Source: Pseudomonas poae (GTDB lineage Bacteria > Pseudomonadota > Gammaproteobacteria > Pseudomonadales > Pseudomonadaceae). Taken from it: 64,000 bases of DNA. Location of the stretch: positions 1,984,001 through 2,048,000 of the forward strand of contig CP034537.1 of the NCBI GenBank assembly GCA_004000515.1, in the 5' to 3' direction. How positions within the stretch are numbered: position 1 is the stretch's first letter; the number at the start of each line of letters is the position of its first letter. A program made the position numbers and the translations under genes. Positions 53,067 through 63,328 of the stretch are shown here, in pieces. The notes under the pieces were generated by a model. That model was not told the DNA's origin, ran no database searches, and worked only from the letters and a program-made list of their open reading frames with translations.

Positions 53067-53167
53067 CTTATTAGTCCGGGCTTCCTGCGTGCCATCTGCC
53101 CGCGGTGTGGGCCGCACGCCTCTCGATGGTCTGAAAAAGATGCGTGATAATAAAGCATGACCCGCTT

Positions 53168-53183
53168 GACGGCTAGCGCCGTC
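53168..53183 (+). other. Stem-loop in the amgK leader
   Basis: GACGGC-TAGC-GCCGTC, a perfect 6-bp stem ending just before the GGAG ribosome binding site of amgK. Confidence 0.4.
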
Positions 53184-53196
53184 GGAGACCCTTGTA

Positions 53197-54892
<1,696 letters not shown>

Positions 54893-54893
54893 C

Positions 54894-55662
54894 ATGCTGT
54901 GGCCAGGGACGCTGATCGGCGCCGGGGCTGGCTTTGCCATTGCCAGTATTCCGGGGGGCCATGCTGGGCGCGCTATTGGGGCAGGCGCTGGACCGTCGTC
55001 TGCAATTGTACAATTGGGCGCAGTTGCGCGAGCGCCTGGGTGGGCGCCCGGCGTTGCGCAATGACGAGTTGTTGTTCGTACTGCTGGGACGTCTGGCCAA
55101 GAGCAATGGCCGGGTGGCGGACGGGCATATCCAGCAGGCGCGGCAGGAAATGCGTTCGCTGGACATGACCGAGTCCGCCCAGCGCCGTGCGATTGCCGCC
55201 TTCAACCGTGGTAAGTCCGGCTCTGACCGGGTGCGCAGTTATTTGCGTGTGCTCAAGGCCCAACCCCATGCGGCAGAGGGGGTGTTGCGTGCGTGCTGGC
55301 GGATGGTCTGGGCCGACGGCAAGGCGAGCGACGCCGAGCGCGACCTGATCGAGCAGTGGGGCAAGTGGTTGGGTTGGACGCCGCAGCAACTGCAGGCGCT
55401 GGCCGCTGACTTCACGCCTGAGCGCAAGCCGCTGATCAATCGAGGGGCTAGCTATCAAGAGGCGTTGCGTTTGCTCGGCGTGACAGCCACCACCGAACCG
55501 TCAGTGATCAAGCGGGCCTATCGCCGTCTGCTCAGCCGTCACCATCCAGACAAGGTTGCCGGCAGTGGTGCCAGCCCTGCGCAAGTGCGTGAGGCCACCG
55601 AGCGTACGCGCGAGCTGCACAGTGCCTATGCGTTGATTCGCGAGCGCCGGGATTTCCGTTGA
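54894..55662 (+). CDS. djlA: DjlA-like co-chaperone with TerB and DnaJ domains (frameshifted)
   Basis: From ATG 54894 it reads MLWPGTLIGAGAGFAIASIP. One G is extra in the run at 54953-54958, after which GAMLGALLGQALDRRL continues; corrected length is 255 residues. Order: N-terminal membrane segment with glycine zipper, TerB-like helical domain (about 55-170), and C-terminal J domain with the HPD motif in LLSRHHPDKVAG. It activates DnaK near the membrane. It follows murU by one base. Confidence 0.88.
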
Positions 55663-55684
55663 CCGTCTTGGTAATCCGAATCCC

Positions 55685-55773
55685 TGTGGCAGCTGGCTTG
55701 CCTGCGATGACGGACTGTCAGTGACATAGGCCTTGCTGACTCCACCGCTATCGCAGGCAAGCCAGCTCCCACA
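55685..55773. repeat. REP doublet (REPIN-like inverted repeat)
   Basis: TGTGGCAGCTGGCTTGCCTG and the opposing arm, ending CTCCCACA, enclose about 40 bases. It lies between the convergent djlA and DUF3530 genes. The left arm has one substitution (C for G) relative to the other copies. Confidence 0.9.
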
Positions 55774-55820
55774 GGAGACCGGGTTGCCTGTGCCCAATCA
55801 GTCCGCGCTGGCTTGCGGAC

Positions 55821-56771
55821 TCAACCACCACGAATCCGCCGATACAACTGTTCCTGCTCGGCAGCACCGTTGCCCGGCACGGTTTTCAGCGACACCTGCT
55901 TATACCCATCATTCTTCAACCGCTTGGCTGCTTCGGCACGGGCCTGGGCGTTTTTGCGTGCCTGGGCGTTGTCTTGATAGAAGACATCGGCGGTCGGCAA
56001 CTTCAAGCCAGGTGCCAGTTGCTGGATGTCCGGTTGGCGCCCGGCAGGTGTTTGCGCAGCGACAATGACCAGCTTCTGCACTTGGGACGGTTGTTTCTCG
56101 CTCAAATACCGCGCCGCCCACCAAGCCCCCGTGCCATGCCCCACCAGCACCACGCTGCGCGCGCTCTGGGTCTGGGCGAATGCCACGGCGGCATCGATGC
56201 GCGCGAAAATGCGTGAGGCGTCGGTCTTGTCCTGCTCGTCCGCGCCCGGCACTACGGCCGGGTCTGTGCCTTCAGCCTCGGCGCTGGCGGCTTGTTCGAT
56301 CGGTTTGTCGGCAGTGCTCGCGTCCTTGCTGCTGGTGTCGACGGTGGCCTTGGGCGCTTCCATCACGCGCGGTGGCAGGGTGTCCACGCTCACATCCGGC
56401 AGCGACAGGCTAAGAGTGCCCCAATGGGCGTCCGGTAATTTGCGGCGCAACGGACCGATTGCTTGCGGCCAGTCAGCATTCTCGCCGCTGCCCGGTACGA
56501 TAATCACCACGCCTTCTGGCTCGGCACTGTTGGCCGGTTTCCACAGGGCGAGGAATGAATCGCTGCCGGCCTGCAGTTGCTGCTGTTCCTGCTGCGGGAT
56601 CTTGCGTTCCAGGGCACTGGCTTCTTGCTGGCTGCGCTCAGGCAGGGGCTGGCGTTCGACGGGTTTTTCGGCAGCCGGCGCCGGGGCGTCTGCGGCCTGC
56701 ACAGAAAAGGCGCTGGTAAATAGCAGCGACAGGCACAATGCTGGCAGTGCCGAGCGGTGAATAAAGGGCAT
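55821..56771 (-). CDS. DUF3530 alpha/beta-hydrolase-like exported protein
   Basis: 316 residues with a Sec signal peptide (SLLFTSAFSVQA) and an Ala/Glu-rich, probably flexible stretch. An alpha/beta hydrolase-like core runs from about 85. The nucleophile elbow reads VLVGHGTGAWWA, so the usual Ser of GxSxG is Gly in this copy. A second low-complexity insert (about 140-185) splits the core. Function unknown. Divergent from agtS. Confidence 0.78.
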   Translation of the reverse strand: MPFIHRSALPALCLSLLFTSAFSVQAADAPAPAAEKPVERQPLPERSQQEASALERKIPQQEQQQLQAGSDSFLALWKPANSAEPEGVVIIVPGSGENADWPQAIGPLRRKLPDAHWGTLSLSLPDVSVDTLPPRVMEAPKATVDTSSKDASTADKPIEQAASAEAEGTDPAVVPGADEQDKTDASRIFARIDAAVAFAQTQSARSVVLVGHGTGAWWAARYLSEKQPSQVQKLVIVAAQTPAGRQPDIQQLAPGLKLPTADVFYQDNAQARKNAQARAEAAKRLKNDGYKQVSLKTVPGNGAAEQEQLYRRIRGG

Positions 56772-56848
56772 CGTTAATTCCCGGCCAGAAAAGGTTCCAG
56801 CAGCCTAATGGGTTGGTCTGTATTTGTCAGTGATGTGAGACGTGGATC

Positions 56849-58841
56849 ATGGGTTTTCGCTGTCTGCTGGTTATCGGCTGTTTATGGTTTGCCTTGATCG
56901 CGAATGCCGCGACGGTGCCTGCCGTGCCTCAAGCACAGCTGAACCCGCAGCAACGCGAATGGCTGGCACAGCACCCGGAGTTGCGGGTGGGCCTGGTATT
57001 GCAGGCACCTTTTGCGCAATACGACCGGCGTTTGCAGCGCCTGTCCGGGGCCAATGTGGAGCTGATGCAGTGGCTGGCCAAGGCGCTGAACATCGAGCTG
57101 ACCTGGCGCAATTTCCCCAGCCAGGAACAGCTGGACGCCGCCCTGCGCGACGGCGAGATAGACATGGCCCCCGGCCTGCAACAAACCCCGGCTGGCTTGC
57201 GCTTGTGGTTATTCACCGACCCGTATATGCGCGTGCCCCAACACATCGTCGGCATCCGTGACGGCGGCGGTGCGGTGGAGTTGGAAAAACTCGACGACCA
57301 ATCCCGCGTTGCCGTGCGCATGCCCAGCGCCGTCGCCGACTACCTGCGCGGCACCTACCCAAGCCTCAACCTGCAAGGCGTGCCCATGGAGCGCCAGGCC
57401 CTGCAATTATTGGTGAGCCAGCAGGCGCGGTATGCCGTGGTGGATGAGGCGCAGTTGAGCCGCTTGTCTAGCGAGGCGGAATTCGCCGGGCTGGCAGTGG
57501 TGGGGATATCGGCTTGCCGCAATTGCTGCGGGTGGCTACGCGTCGGGATTGGCCGGAGCTGGCCGGCATCATGGAAAGCGCCCTGCGCGCGATTCCCGCA
57601 CGTGACCTGGACCAGTTGCACAACCGCTGGCTGCAACCCAAATACCCTCGGCTGACCGAATCGCCGGGCCTGTGGCAAAACCTCTGTGTCCTGCTGAGCC
57701 TGTTCCTGCTTGCCAGTTTGGCCGTGGTGTTCTGGCAGCGCCGCCAGCAACGGGCACTGGAGCATGGCCTGCTCGCCGCCCGTGAAGAAAGCGCGGCCCG
57801 TGCCGCCGGTGCCGAAGCGCTGCGGCTGACGCAGTTTTCCATCGATCAAAGCACCGTCGGCATCCTGTGGGTCAATTGGGACAGCCATGTGCGCTACGCC
57901 AACCGCGCTGCCGAAACCATGCTGGGCTATGGCCCCGACGCGCTGATCGAGCGGCCATTGATCGACCTTGACCCGACCCTGAACATGGACCGCTGGCTCA
58001 ACCTGTGGAAGCGCGCCCGCGCCAGTGAAGACGGTCCGCAGAACTTTGCCACCGATTGCCTGCGCGCCGACGGCAGTGTCCTGCCTGCCGATGTGTCCCT
58101 GAGCTTCCTGCGCTTTGCCGACGGCGAATACCTGGTGGTCTACCTCACGGACGTCACCGAGCGGCGCCGTTATGTCGCTGCACTGCTGCAAAGTGAGGCG
58201 CAACTGCGCGAGTTGTCCGCCCATCTGGAAACCGTGCGCGAAGAAGAAAAGGCTCGTATCGCCCGCGAAGTGCACGACGAACTCGGGCAGATGCTCACCG
58301 TGCTCAAGCTGGAAACCTCCATGTGCGAACTGGCGTATTCACAGCTGGACCCTGGGCTCAATGAACGCTTGAACAGCATGAAGCGCCTGATCGCCCAGCT
58401 GTTCCAACTGGTGCGCGACGTGGCCACCGCGCTGCGCCCGCCGATTCTCGATGCCGGTATCGCTTCCGCCATCGAGTGGCAAGCGCGGCGCTTTGAAGCG
58501 CGTACGCAAATTCCCTGCCTGGTGCAGGTTCCGGATAACCTGCCGGCCCTGAGCGACGCCAAGGCCATCGGCTTGTTTCGTATCTTGCAGGAAGCGCTGA
58601 CCAACGTAATGCGCCATGCCCAGGCGCATACTGTCGAGCTGACCCTGGCAGTGGAAGGCACGAATTTGCGGCTGACCATCAGCGACGATGGCGTCGGTTT
58701 CGTCCAGGCCCAAGGCCGCGCCGTGTCGTTCGGCCTGGTGGGCATGCGCGAGCGGGTGCTGATCATGGGCGGGAAGCTAAGCCTGCAAAGCGAACTGGGG
58801 AGGGCACCACCCTGAGCGTCACGGTGCCGTTGGATGCATAA
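56849..58841 (+). CDS. agtS: Sensor histidine kinase AgtS-like (two frame breaks)
   Basis: Corrected length is 664 residues. Signal peptide; SBP_bac_3-type periplasmic domain (about 30-250); one membrane helix near 285 (LCVLLSLFLLASLAVVFW); PAS domain; HisKA_3 with EKARIAREVHDELGQML; and an HATPase domain with FRILQEALTNVMRHA and ISDDGVGF. One G is lost at 57502-57505 and one at 58797-58800. The product ends GTTLSVTVPLDA. Position and partner match PAO1 PA0600 (AgtS), which senses 5-aminovalerate and GABA. Confidence 0.85.
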
Positions 58842-58859
58842 CACCAAGAGGAAGTCCCT

Positions 58860-59489
58860 GTGATCCGTGTACTGGTAGCCGAAGACCACACCATCGTTCG
58901 CGAAGGCATCAAGCAACTGATCGGCCTGGCCAAGGACCTGCAAGTGGTCGGGGAAGCGAGCAACGGCGAGCAACTGCTAGAGACGTTGCGCCATGTGCCC
59001 TGCGAGGTGGTGCTGCTGGATATCTCGATGCCTGGCGTCAACGGCCTGGAAGCCATCGCGCGGATTCGCGCGCTGAGCAATCCGCCGGCGATCCTCGTGC
59101 TGTCGATGCACGACGAGGCGCAAATGGCCGCCCGCGCCTTAAAGGTCGGTGCCGCCGGTTACGCCACCAAGGACAGCGACCCGGCACTGCTGCTCACGGC
59201 AATTCGCAAGGTCGCGGCGGGCGGGCGTTATATCGACCCGGACCTGGCCGACCGTATGGTCTTCGAAGTGGGCCTCACCGATGCGCGACCGTTGCACTCA
59301 TTACTGTCGGAGCGTGAGTTTTCGGTGTTCGAGCGTCTGGCCCAAGGCGCCAACGTCAATGACATTGCCCAGCAACTGGCCCTGAGCAGCAAAACCATCA
59401 GCACCCACAAGGCGCGCTTGATGCAAAAGCTCAACATCACCTCCCTGGCGGACCTGGTGAAGTACGCCATGGAACACAAGTTGCTGTGA
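58860..59489 (+). CDS. agtR: NarL/FixJ-type response regulator AgtR-like
   Basis: 209 residues from GTG 58860. Receiver domain with acidic pair E8-D9 and phosphorylation site D54 in VVLLDISMPGVNG. C-terminal LuxR-type helix-turn-helix (about 143-200) with LSEREFSVFERLAQGANVND and SSKTISTHKARLMQKL. It lies 18 bases after agtS. The expected target is agtABCD directly downstream; the palindrome at 59579 is a candidate binding site. Intact. Confidence 0.88.
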   Translation: MIRVLVAEDHTIVREGIKQLIGLAKDLQVVGEASNGEQLLETLRHVPCEVVLLDISMPGVNGLEAIARIRALSNPPAILVLSMHDEAQMAARALKVGAAGYATKDSDPALLLTAIRKVAAGGRYIDPDLADRMVFEVGLTDARPLHSLLSEREFSVFERLAQGANVNDIAQQLALSSKTISTHKARLMQKLNITSLADLVKYAMEHKLL

Positions 59490-59578
59490 CGACATACCTG
59501 TTTGCGACACCTTGCGAGCGGTGCTGAACCGATTCCCGGCGCAGGGCGCCGAGGCACTGTCCCATCCCCGCCATCCGT

Positions 59579-59594
59579 GTAGGGCGATCCCTAC
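59579..59594. promoter_or_regulatory. Candidate AgtR operator
   Basis: GTAGGG-CGAT-CCCTAC is a perfect 6-bp inverted repeat in the 214-base gap, 110 bases upstream of the agtA ATG. NarL-family regulators bind short inverted repeats of this size. Confidence 0.5.
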
Positions 59595-59631
59595 CCCAAA
59601 CCTTCCATCCGGCTGATGCAATTCTCTCCCG

Positions 59632-59650
59632 GCCCCCGATTTCCGGGGGC
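59632..59650. other. GC-rich stem-loop upstream of agtA
   Basis: GCCCCCG-ATTTC-CGGGGGC, a perfect 7-bp stem without a T run. It could end the agtSR transcript weakly or shape the agtA leader. Confidence 0.45.
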
Positions 59651-59703
59651 TCGCGCCTGGACTACGCTTGTGCCACAGCAGTCCAAAATACAAAGGTGCG
59701 GGT

Positions 59704-60816
59704 ATGAGCGAGGTGGATTCAAATGATGTACTGGTCAGCTTTCGTGGCGTGCAGAAGAGCTACGACGGCGAGAACCTGATCGTCAAAGACCTCAACCTGG
59801 AGATTCGCAAGGGCGAGTTCCTGACCCTGCTCGGGCCTTCCGGTTCGGGCAAGACCACCAGCCTGATGATGCTCGCAGGCTTTGAAACGCCGACTGCCGG
59901 CGAAATCCAGCTGGCCGGACGCTCTATCAACAACGTGCCGCCGCACAAGCGCGATATCGGCATGGTGTTCCAGAACTACGCATTGTTCCCGCACATGACA
60001 GTGGCCGAGAACCTGGCGTTCCCGCTGTCGGTGCGCGGCCTAAGCAAGACCGACATCAGCGAGCGGGTCAAACGCGTGCTGAACATGGTGCAGCTTGATG
60101 CCTTCGCCCAGCGCTACCCGGCGCAACTGTCCGGCGGCCAGCAACAGCGTGTGGCCTTGGCCCGCGCGCTGGTGTTCGAACCACAGCTGGTGCTGATGGA
60201 CGAACCCCTCGGCGCCCTCGACAAGCAGCTGCGCGAACACATGCAGATGGAGATCAAGCACCTGCATCAGCGTCTCGGCGTGACGGTGGTGTACGTGACC
60301 CACGACCAGGGCGAAGCGCTGACCATGTCTGACCGTGTGGCGGTGTTCCATCAGGGCGAGATCCAGCAGATCGCCGCACCGCGCACCTTGTACGAAGAAC
60401 CTAAGAACACTTTCGTAGCCAATTTCATTGGCGAGAACAACCGCCTCAATGGCCGCCTGCACAGCCACACCGGCGACCGTTGCGTGGTGGAGCTGGCGCG
60501 GGGCGAGAAGGTCGAGGCGCTGGCGGTGAACGTCGGCCAGGTCGGTGGCCCGGTGACCCTGTCGGTGCGCCCGGAGCGCGTCAGCCTCAACGGCTCCAGC
60601 GAAAGTTGCGTCAACCGTTTCTCCGGGCGGGTGGCGGAATTCATCTACCTGGGCGACCACGTGCGGGTGCGCCTGGAAGTCTGCGGCAAGACCGATTTTT
60701 TTGTGAAACAACCGATTGCCGAGCTGGACCCAGCGCTGGCGGTTGGCGACGTGGTACCGATTGGCTGGCAAGTCGAGCACGTTCGCGCACTCGACCCACT
60801 TCTAGAGGCGAATTGA
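59704..60816 (+). CDS. agtA: ABC transporter ATP-binding protein AgtA-like
   Basis: 370 residues, PotA/spermidine-type. Walker A LLGPSGSGKTTSLM, signature LSGGQQQRVALARAL, Walker B LVLMDEPLGALD, switch histidine VTHDQGEALT, and a C-terminal TOBE domain (about 280-365). Start ATG 59704 (MSEVDSNDVLVS) follows AAAGGTGCGGGT. Powers uptake through the two permeases downstream. Intact. Confidence 0.9.
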   Translation: MSEVDSNDVLVSFRGVQKSYDGENLIVKDLNLEIRKGEFLTLLGPSGSGKTTSLMMLAGFETPTAGEIQLAGRSINNVPPHKRDIGMVFQNYALFPHMTVAENLAFPLSVRGLSKTDISERVKRVLNMVQLDAFAQRYPAQLSGGQQQRVALARALVFEPQLVLMDEPLGALDKQLREHMQMEIKHLHQRLGVTVVYVTHDQGEALTMSDRVAVFHQGEIQQIAAPRTLYEEPKNTFVANFIGENNRLNGRLHSHTGDRCVVELARGEKVEALAVNVGQVGGPVTLSVRPERVSLNGSSESCVNRFSGRVAEFIYLGDHVRVRLEVCGKTDFFVKQPIAELDPALAVGDVVPIGWQVEHVRALDPLLEAN

Positions 60817-60859
60817 TCGCCCCATGGCTTCACCAACCCTGCACGTGGAGAGAACAACA

Positions 60860-61900
60860 ATGTTGAGATCCCTGAAATTTTCCGCCCTGGCCCTGGGCCT
60901 GATCGGCGCAACCCAGGCCATGGCCGGCCCGGACCTGACGGTCGTGTCCTTTGGTGGCGCGAACAAGGCGGCACAGGTCAAGGCCTTCTATGCCCCGTGG
61001 GAAAGCGCGGGCAACGGCAAGATTGTCGCTGGCGAGTACAACGGTGAAATGGCCAAGGTCAAAGCCATGGTCGACACCAAGAGCGTGTCCTGGGACCTGG
61101 TAGAAGTGGAATCGCCGGAGCTGTCCCGTGGCTGCGACGAAGACATGTTCGAACCCCTGGACCCGAAACTGTTCGGCAACACCGCCGACTACGTGAAGGG
61201 CGCCATTCAGCCATGCGGCGTGGGTTTCTTCGTGTGGTCCACTGTGTTGGCCTACAACGCCGACAAGCTGACCAGCGCGCCAACCAGCTGGGCGGATTTC
61301 TGGGACACCAAGAAATTCCCGGGCAAGCGCGGCCTGCGTAAAGGCGCCAAGTACACCCTGGAATTTGCACTGATGGCCGACGGCGTCGCGCCGAAGGACG
61401 TCTACAAAGTGCTGGCCGGCAAAGATGGCCAGGACCGTGCGTTCAAGAAGCTCGACGAACTCAAACCGTCGATCCAGTGGTGGGAAGCCGGCGCACAACC
61501 GCCACAGTACCTCGCCTCGGGTGACGTGGTGATGAGCTCTGCGTACAACGGCCGTATCGCCGCCGTGCAGAAAGAAAGCAACCTGAAAGTGGTGTGGAAC
61601 GGCGGCATCTACGACTTTGACGCATGGGCCATCCCTAAAGGCCTGGCCAAGGACCGTGCCGAGGCCGCGAAGAAATTCATCGCCTTCTCGGTACAGCCGC
61701 AACAGCAGAAGACCTACTCGGAAAACATCGCCTACGGCCCAGCCAACACCCAAGCCGTTCCGTTGCTGGCCAAGGACATCCTCAAGGACATGCCGACCAC
61801 CCCGGAAAACATCGCCAACCAGGTGCAGATCGACGTGAGCTTCTGGGCGGATAACGGCGAGCAATTGGAGCAACGCTTCAACTCGTGGGCTGCCAAGTAA
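60860..61900 (+). CDS. agtB: ABC transporter periplasmic binding protein AgtB-like
   Basis: 346 residues with a Sec signal (FSALALGLIGATQAMAG). PotD/extracellular-binding type 1/8 fold. It begins DLTVVSFGGANKAAQVKAFY and contains WDLVEVESPELSRGCDEDMF and WGSAYNGR-like VVMSSAYNGRIAA. GGAGAG precedes the ATG. In PAO1 the counterpart binds 5-aminovalerate and GABA. A REP doublet lies just downstream within the operon. Intact. Confidence 0.9.
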   Translation: MLRSLKFSALALGLIGATQAMAGPDLTVVSFGGANKAAQVKAFYAPWESAGNGKIVAGEYNGEMAKVKAMVDTKSVSWDLVEVESPELSRGCDEDMFEPLDPKLFGNTADYVKGAIQPCGVGFFVWSTVLAYNADKLTSAPTSWADFWDTKKFPGKRGLRKGAKYTLEFALMADGVAPKDVYKVLAGKDGQDRAFKKLDELKPSIQWWEAGAQPPQYLASGDVVMSSAYNGRIAAVQKESNLKVVWNGGIYDFDAWAIPKGLAKDRAEAAKKFIAFSVQPQQQKTYSENIAYGPANTQAVPLLAKDILKDMPTTPENIANQVQIDVSFWADNGEQLEQRFNSWAAK

Positions 61901-61931
61901 CCCCGCATAACCCCCTGTGGGAACAGGCCTA

Positions 61932-62019
61932 TGTGGGAGCTGGCTTGCCTGCGATGCAGACACCTCGGTGCATCTGATGTACCGAGTCGATGCCATCGCG
62001 GGCAAGCCCGGCTCCCACA
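61932..62019. repeat. REP doublet inside the agt operon
   Basis: TGTGGGAGCTGGCTTGCCTG and an opposing arm GGGCAAGCCCGGCTCCCACA; the right arm differs from the other copies at three positions. It sits between the binding-protein gene and the first permease gene, the place where such hairpins protect upstream mRNA in other ABC operons. Confidence 0.88.
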
Positions 62020-62067
62020 GAAAGCCTGGACCGCAGTGAAACCACCTTAGATTTTCCGGAGTCAGCC

Positions 62068-63315
62068 ATGGCCATCGCCGTTCCCTCGAACGAGGTCAAC
62101 AGCCCCACCCTCAAGCAGCGCCTGGCGCGTGCCGAGCGGGTCAACCGCTGGAAGGCCCAGGCCTTGATTGCGCCGCTGGTGCTGTTTTTGCTGCTGGTGT
62201 TCCTGGTGCCCATCGTTGCGCTGCTGTTCAAGAGCGTCGGCAACCCGGAGGTCGTGGGCGGTTTGCCACGTACCGTGGTGGCGGTGACGGCCTGGGATGG
62301 GCGCGGCTTGCCGGGCGAGCCGGTGTACCAGGCCCTCAGCGAGGACTTGGGTGAAGCCCGCAAAAACCAGACGCTGGGCGATCTGTCCAAACGCTTGAAC
62401 ATGGAGTTGGCCGGCTATCGCAGCCTGCTGACCAAAACCGCGCGGGCGCTGCCGTTTACCGAAGCGCCTGCCTCTTATAAAGAAGCGTTGGAGAACCTCG
62501 ACGAACGCTGGGGTGACCCCGCGTACTGGCAGGCGATCCGGCGCAATACCAGCAGCCTGACGCCGTTCTATCTGCTGGCCGCCGTCGATCATCGTATCGA
62601 CGACCTCGGCGAAGTGGCCCCGGCCACGCCGGACCAGGCGATCTACCTGGACATCTTCGCTCGTACCTTTTGGATGGGCCTGGTGATCACGTTTGTCTGC
62701 CTGCTGTTGGCTTATCCGTTGGCGTATCTGTTGGCCAACCTGCCGGCGCGCAAGAGCAACTTGCTGATGATTTTGGTGTTGCTGCCGTTCTGGACTTCGA
62801 TCCTGGTGCGGGTGGCGGCGTGGATCGTGTTGCTGCAATCCGGTGGGCTGATCAACAGCGCACTGATGGGCATGGGCTTGATCGATAAGCCGCTGGAGTT
62901 GGTGTTCAACCGCACCGGGGTCTACATCTCCATGGTGCACATCCTGCTGCCGTTCATGATCCTGCCGATCTACAGCGTGATGAAAGGCATCTCGCCTACC
63001 TACATGCGTGCGGCGATCTCCTTGGGCTGCCACCCGTTCACCAGCTTCTGGCGTGTGTACTTCCCGCAGACCTACGCCGGTGTCGGCGCCGGTTGCCTGT
63101 TGGTGTTCATCCTGGCGATTGGTTACTACATCACCCCGGCTCTGCTGGGCAGCCCGAACGACCAGATGGTCAGCTACTTCGTTGCCTTCTACACCAACAC
63201 CAGCATCAACTGGGGCATGGCCACGGCATTGGGCGGCTTGTTGCTGCTGGCAACTGTGGTGCTGTACCTGATCTACAACCGGCTGGTGGGCGCCAGCCGC
63301 CTGCGCCTGAGCTAA
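62068..63315 (+). CDS. agtC: ABC transporter permease AgtC-like with large periplasmic insert
   Basis: 415 residues, about 130 more than PotB-type permeases. Membrane helix 1 is at about 32-54 and helix 2 at about 200-222. The 140 residues between them are hydrophilic and mostly helical. The remainder is a normal permease core with the ATPase-coupling loop AAISLGCHPFTSFWRVYFPQ near 310. GGAGTC precedes the ATG at 62068. Intact. Confidence 0.88.
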   Translation: MAIAVPSNEVNSPTLKQRLARAERVNRWKAQALIAPLVLFLLLVFLVPIVALLFKSVGNPEVVGGLPRTVVAVTAWDGRGLPGEPVYQALSEDLGEARKNQTLGDLSKRLNMELAGYRSLLTKTARALPFTEAPASYKEALENLDERWGDPAYWQAIRRNTSSLTPFYLLAAVDHRIDDLGEVAPATPDQAIYLDIFARTFWMGLVITFVCLLLAYPLAYLLANLPARKSNLLMILVLLPFWTSILVRVAAWIVLLQSGGLINSALMGMGLIDKPLELVFNRTGVYISMVHILLPFMILPIYSVMKGISPTYMRAAISLGCHPFTSFWRVYFPQTYAGVGAGCLLVFILAIGYYITPALLGSPNDQMVSYFVAFYTNTSINWGMATALGGLLLLATVVLYLIYNRLVGASRLRLS

Positions 63316-63328
63316 GGAGACCGTTGCG

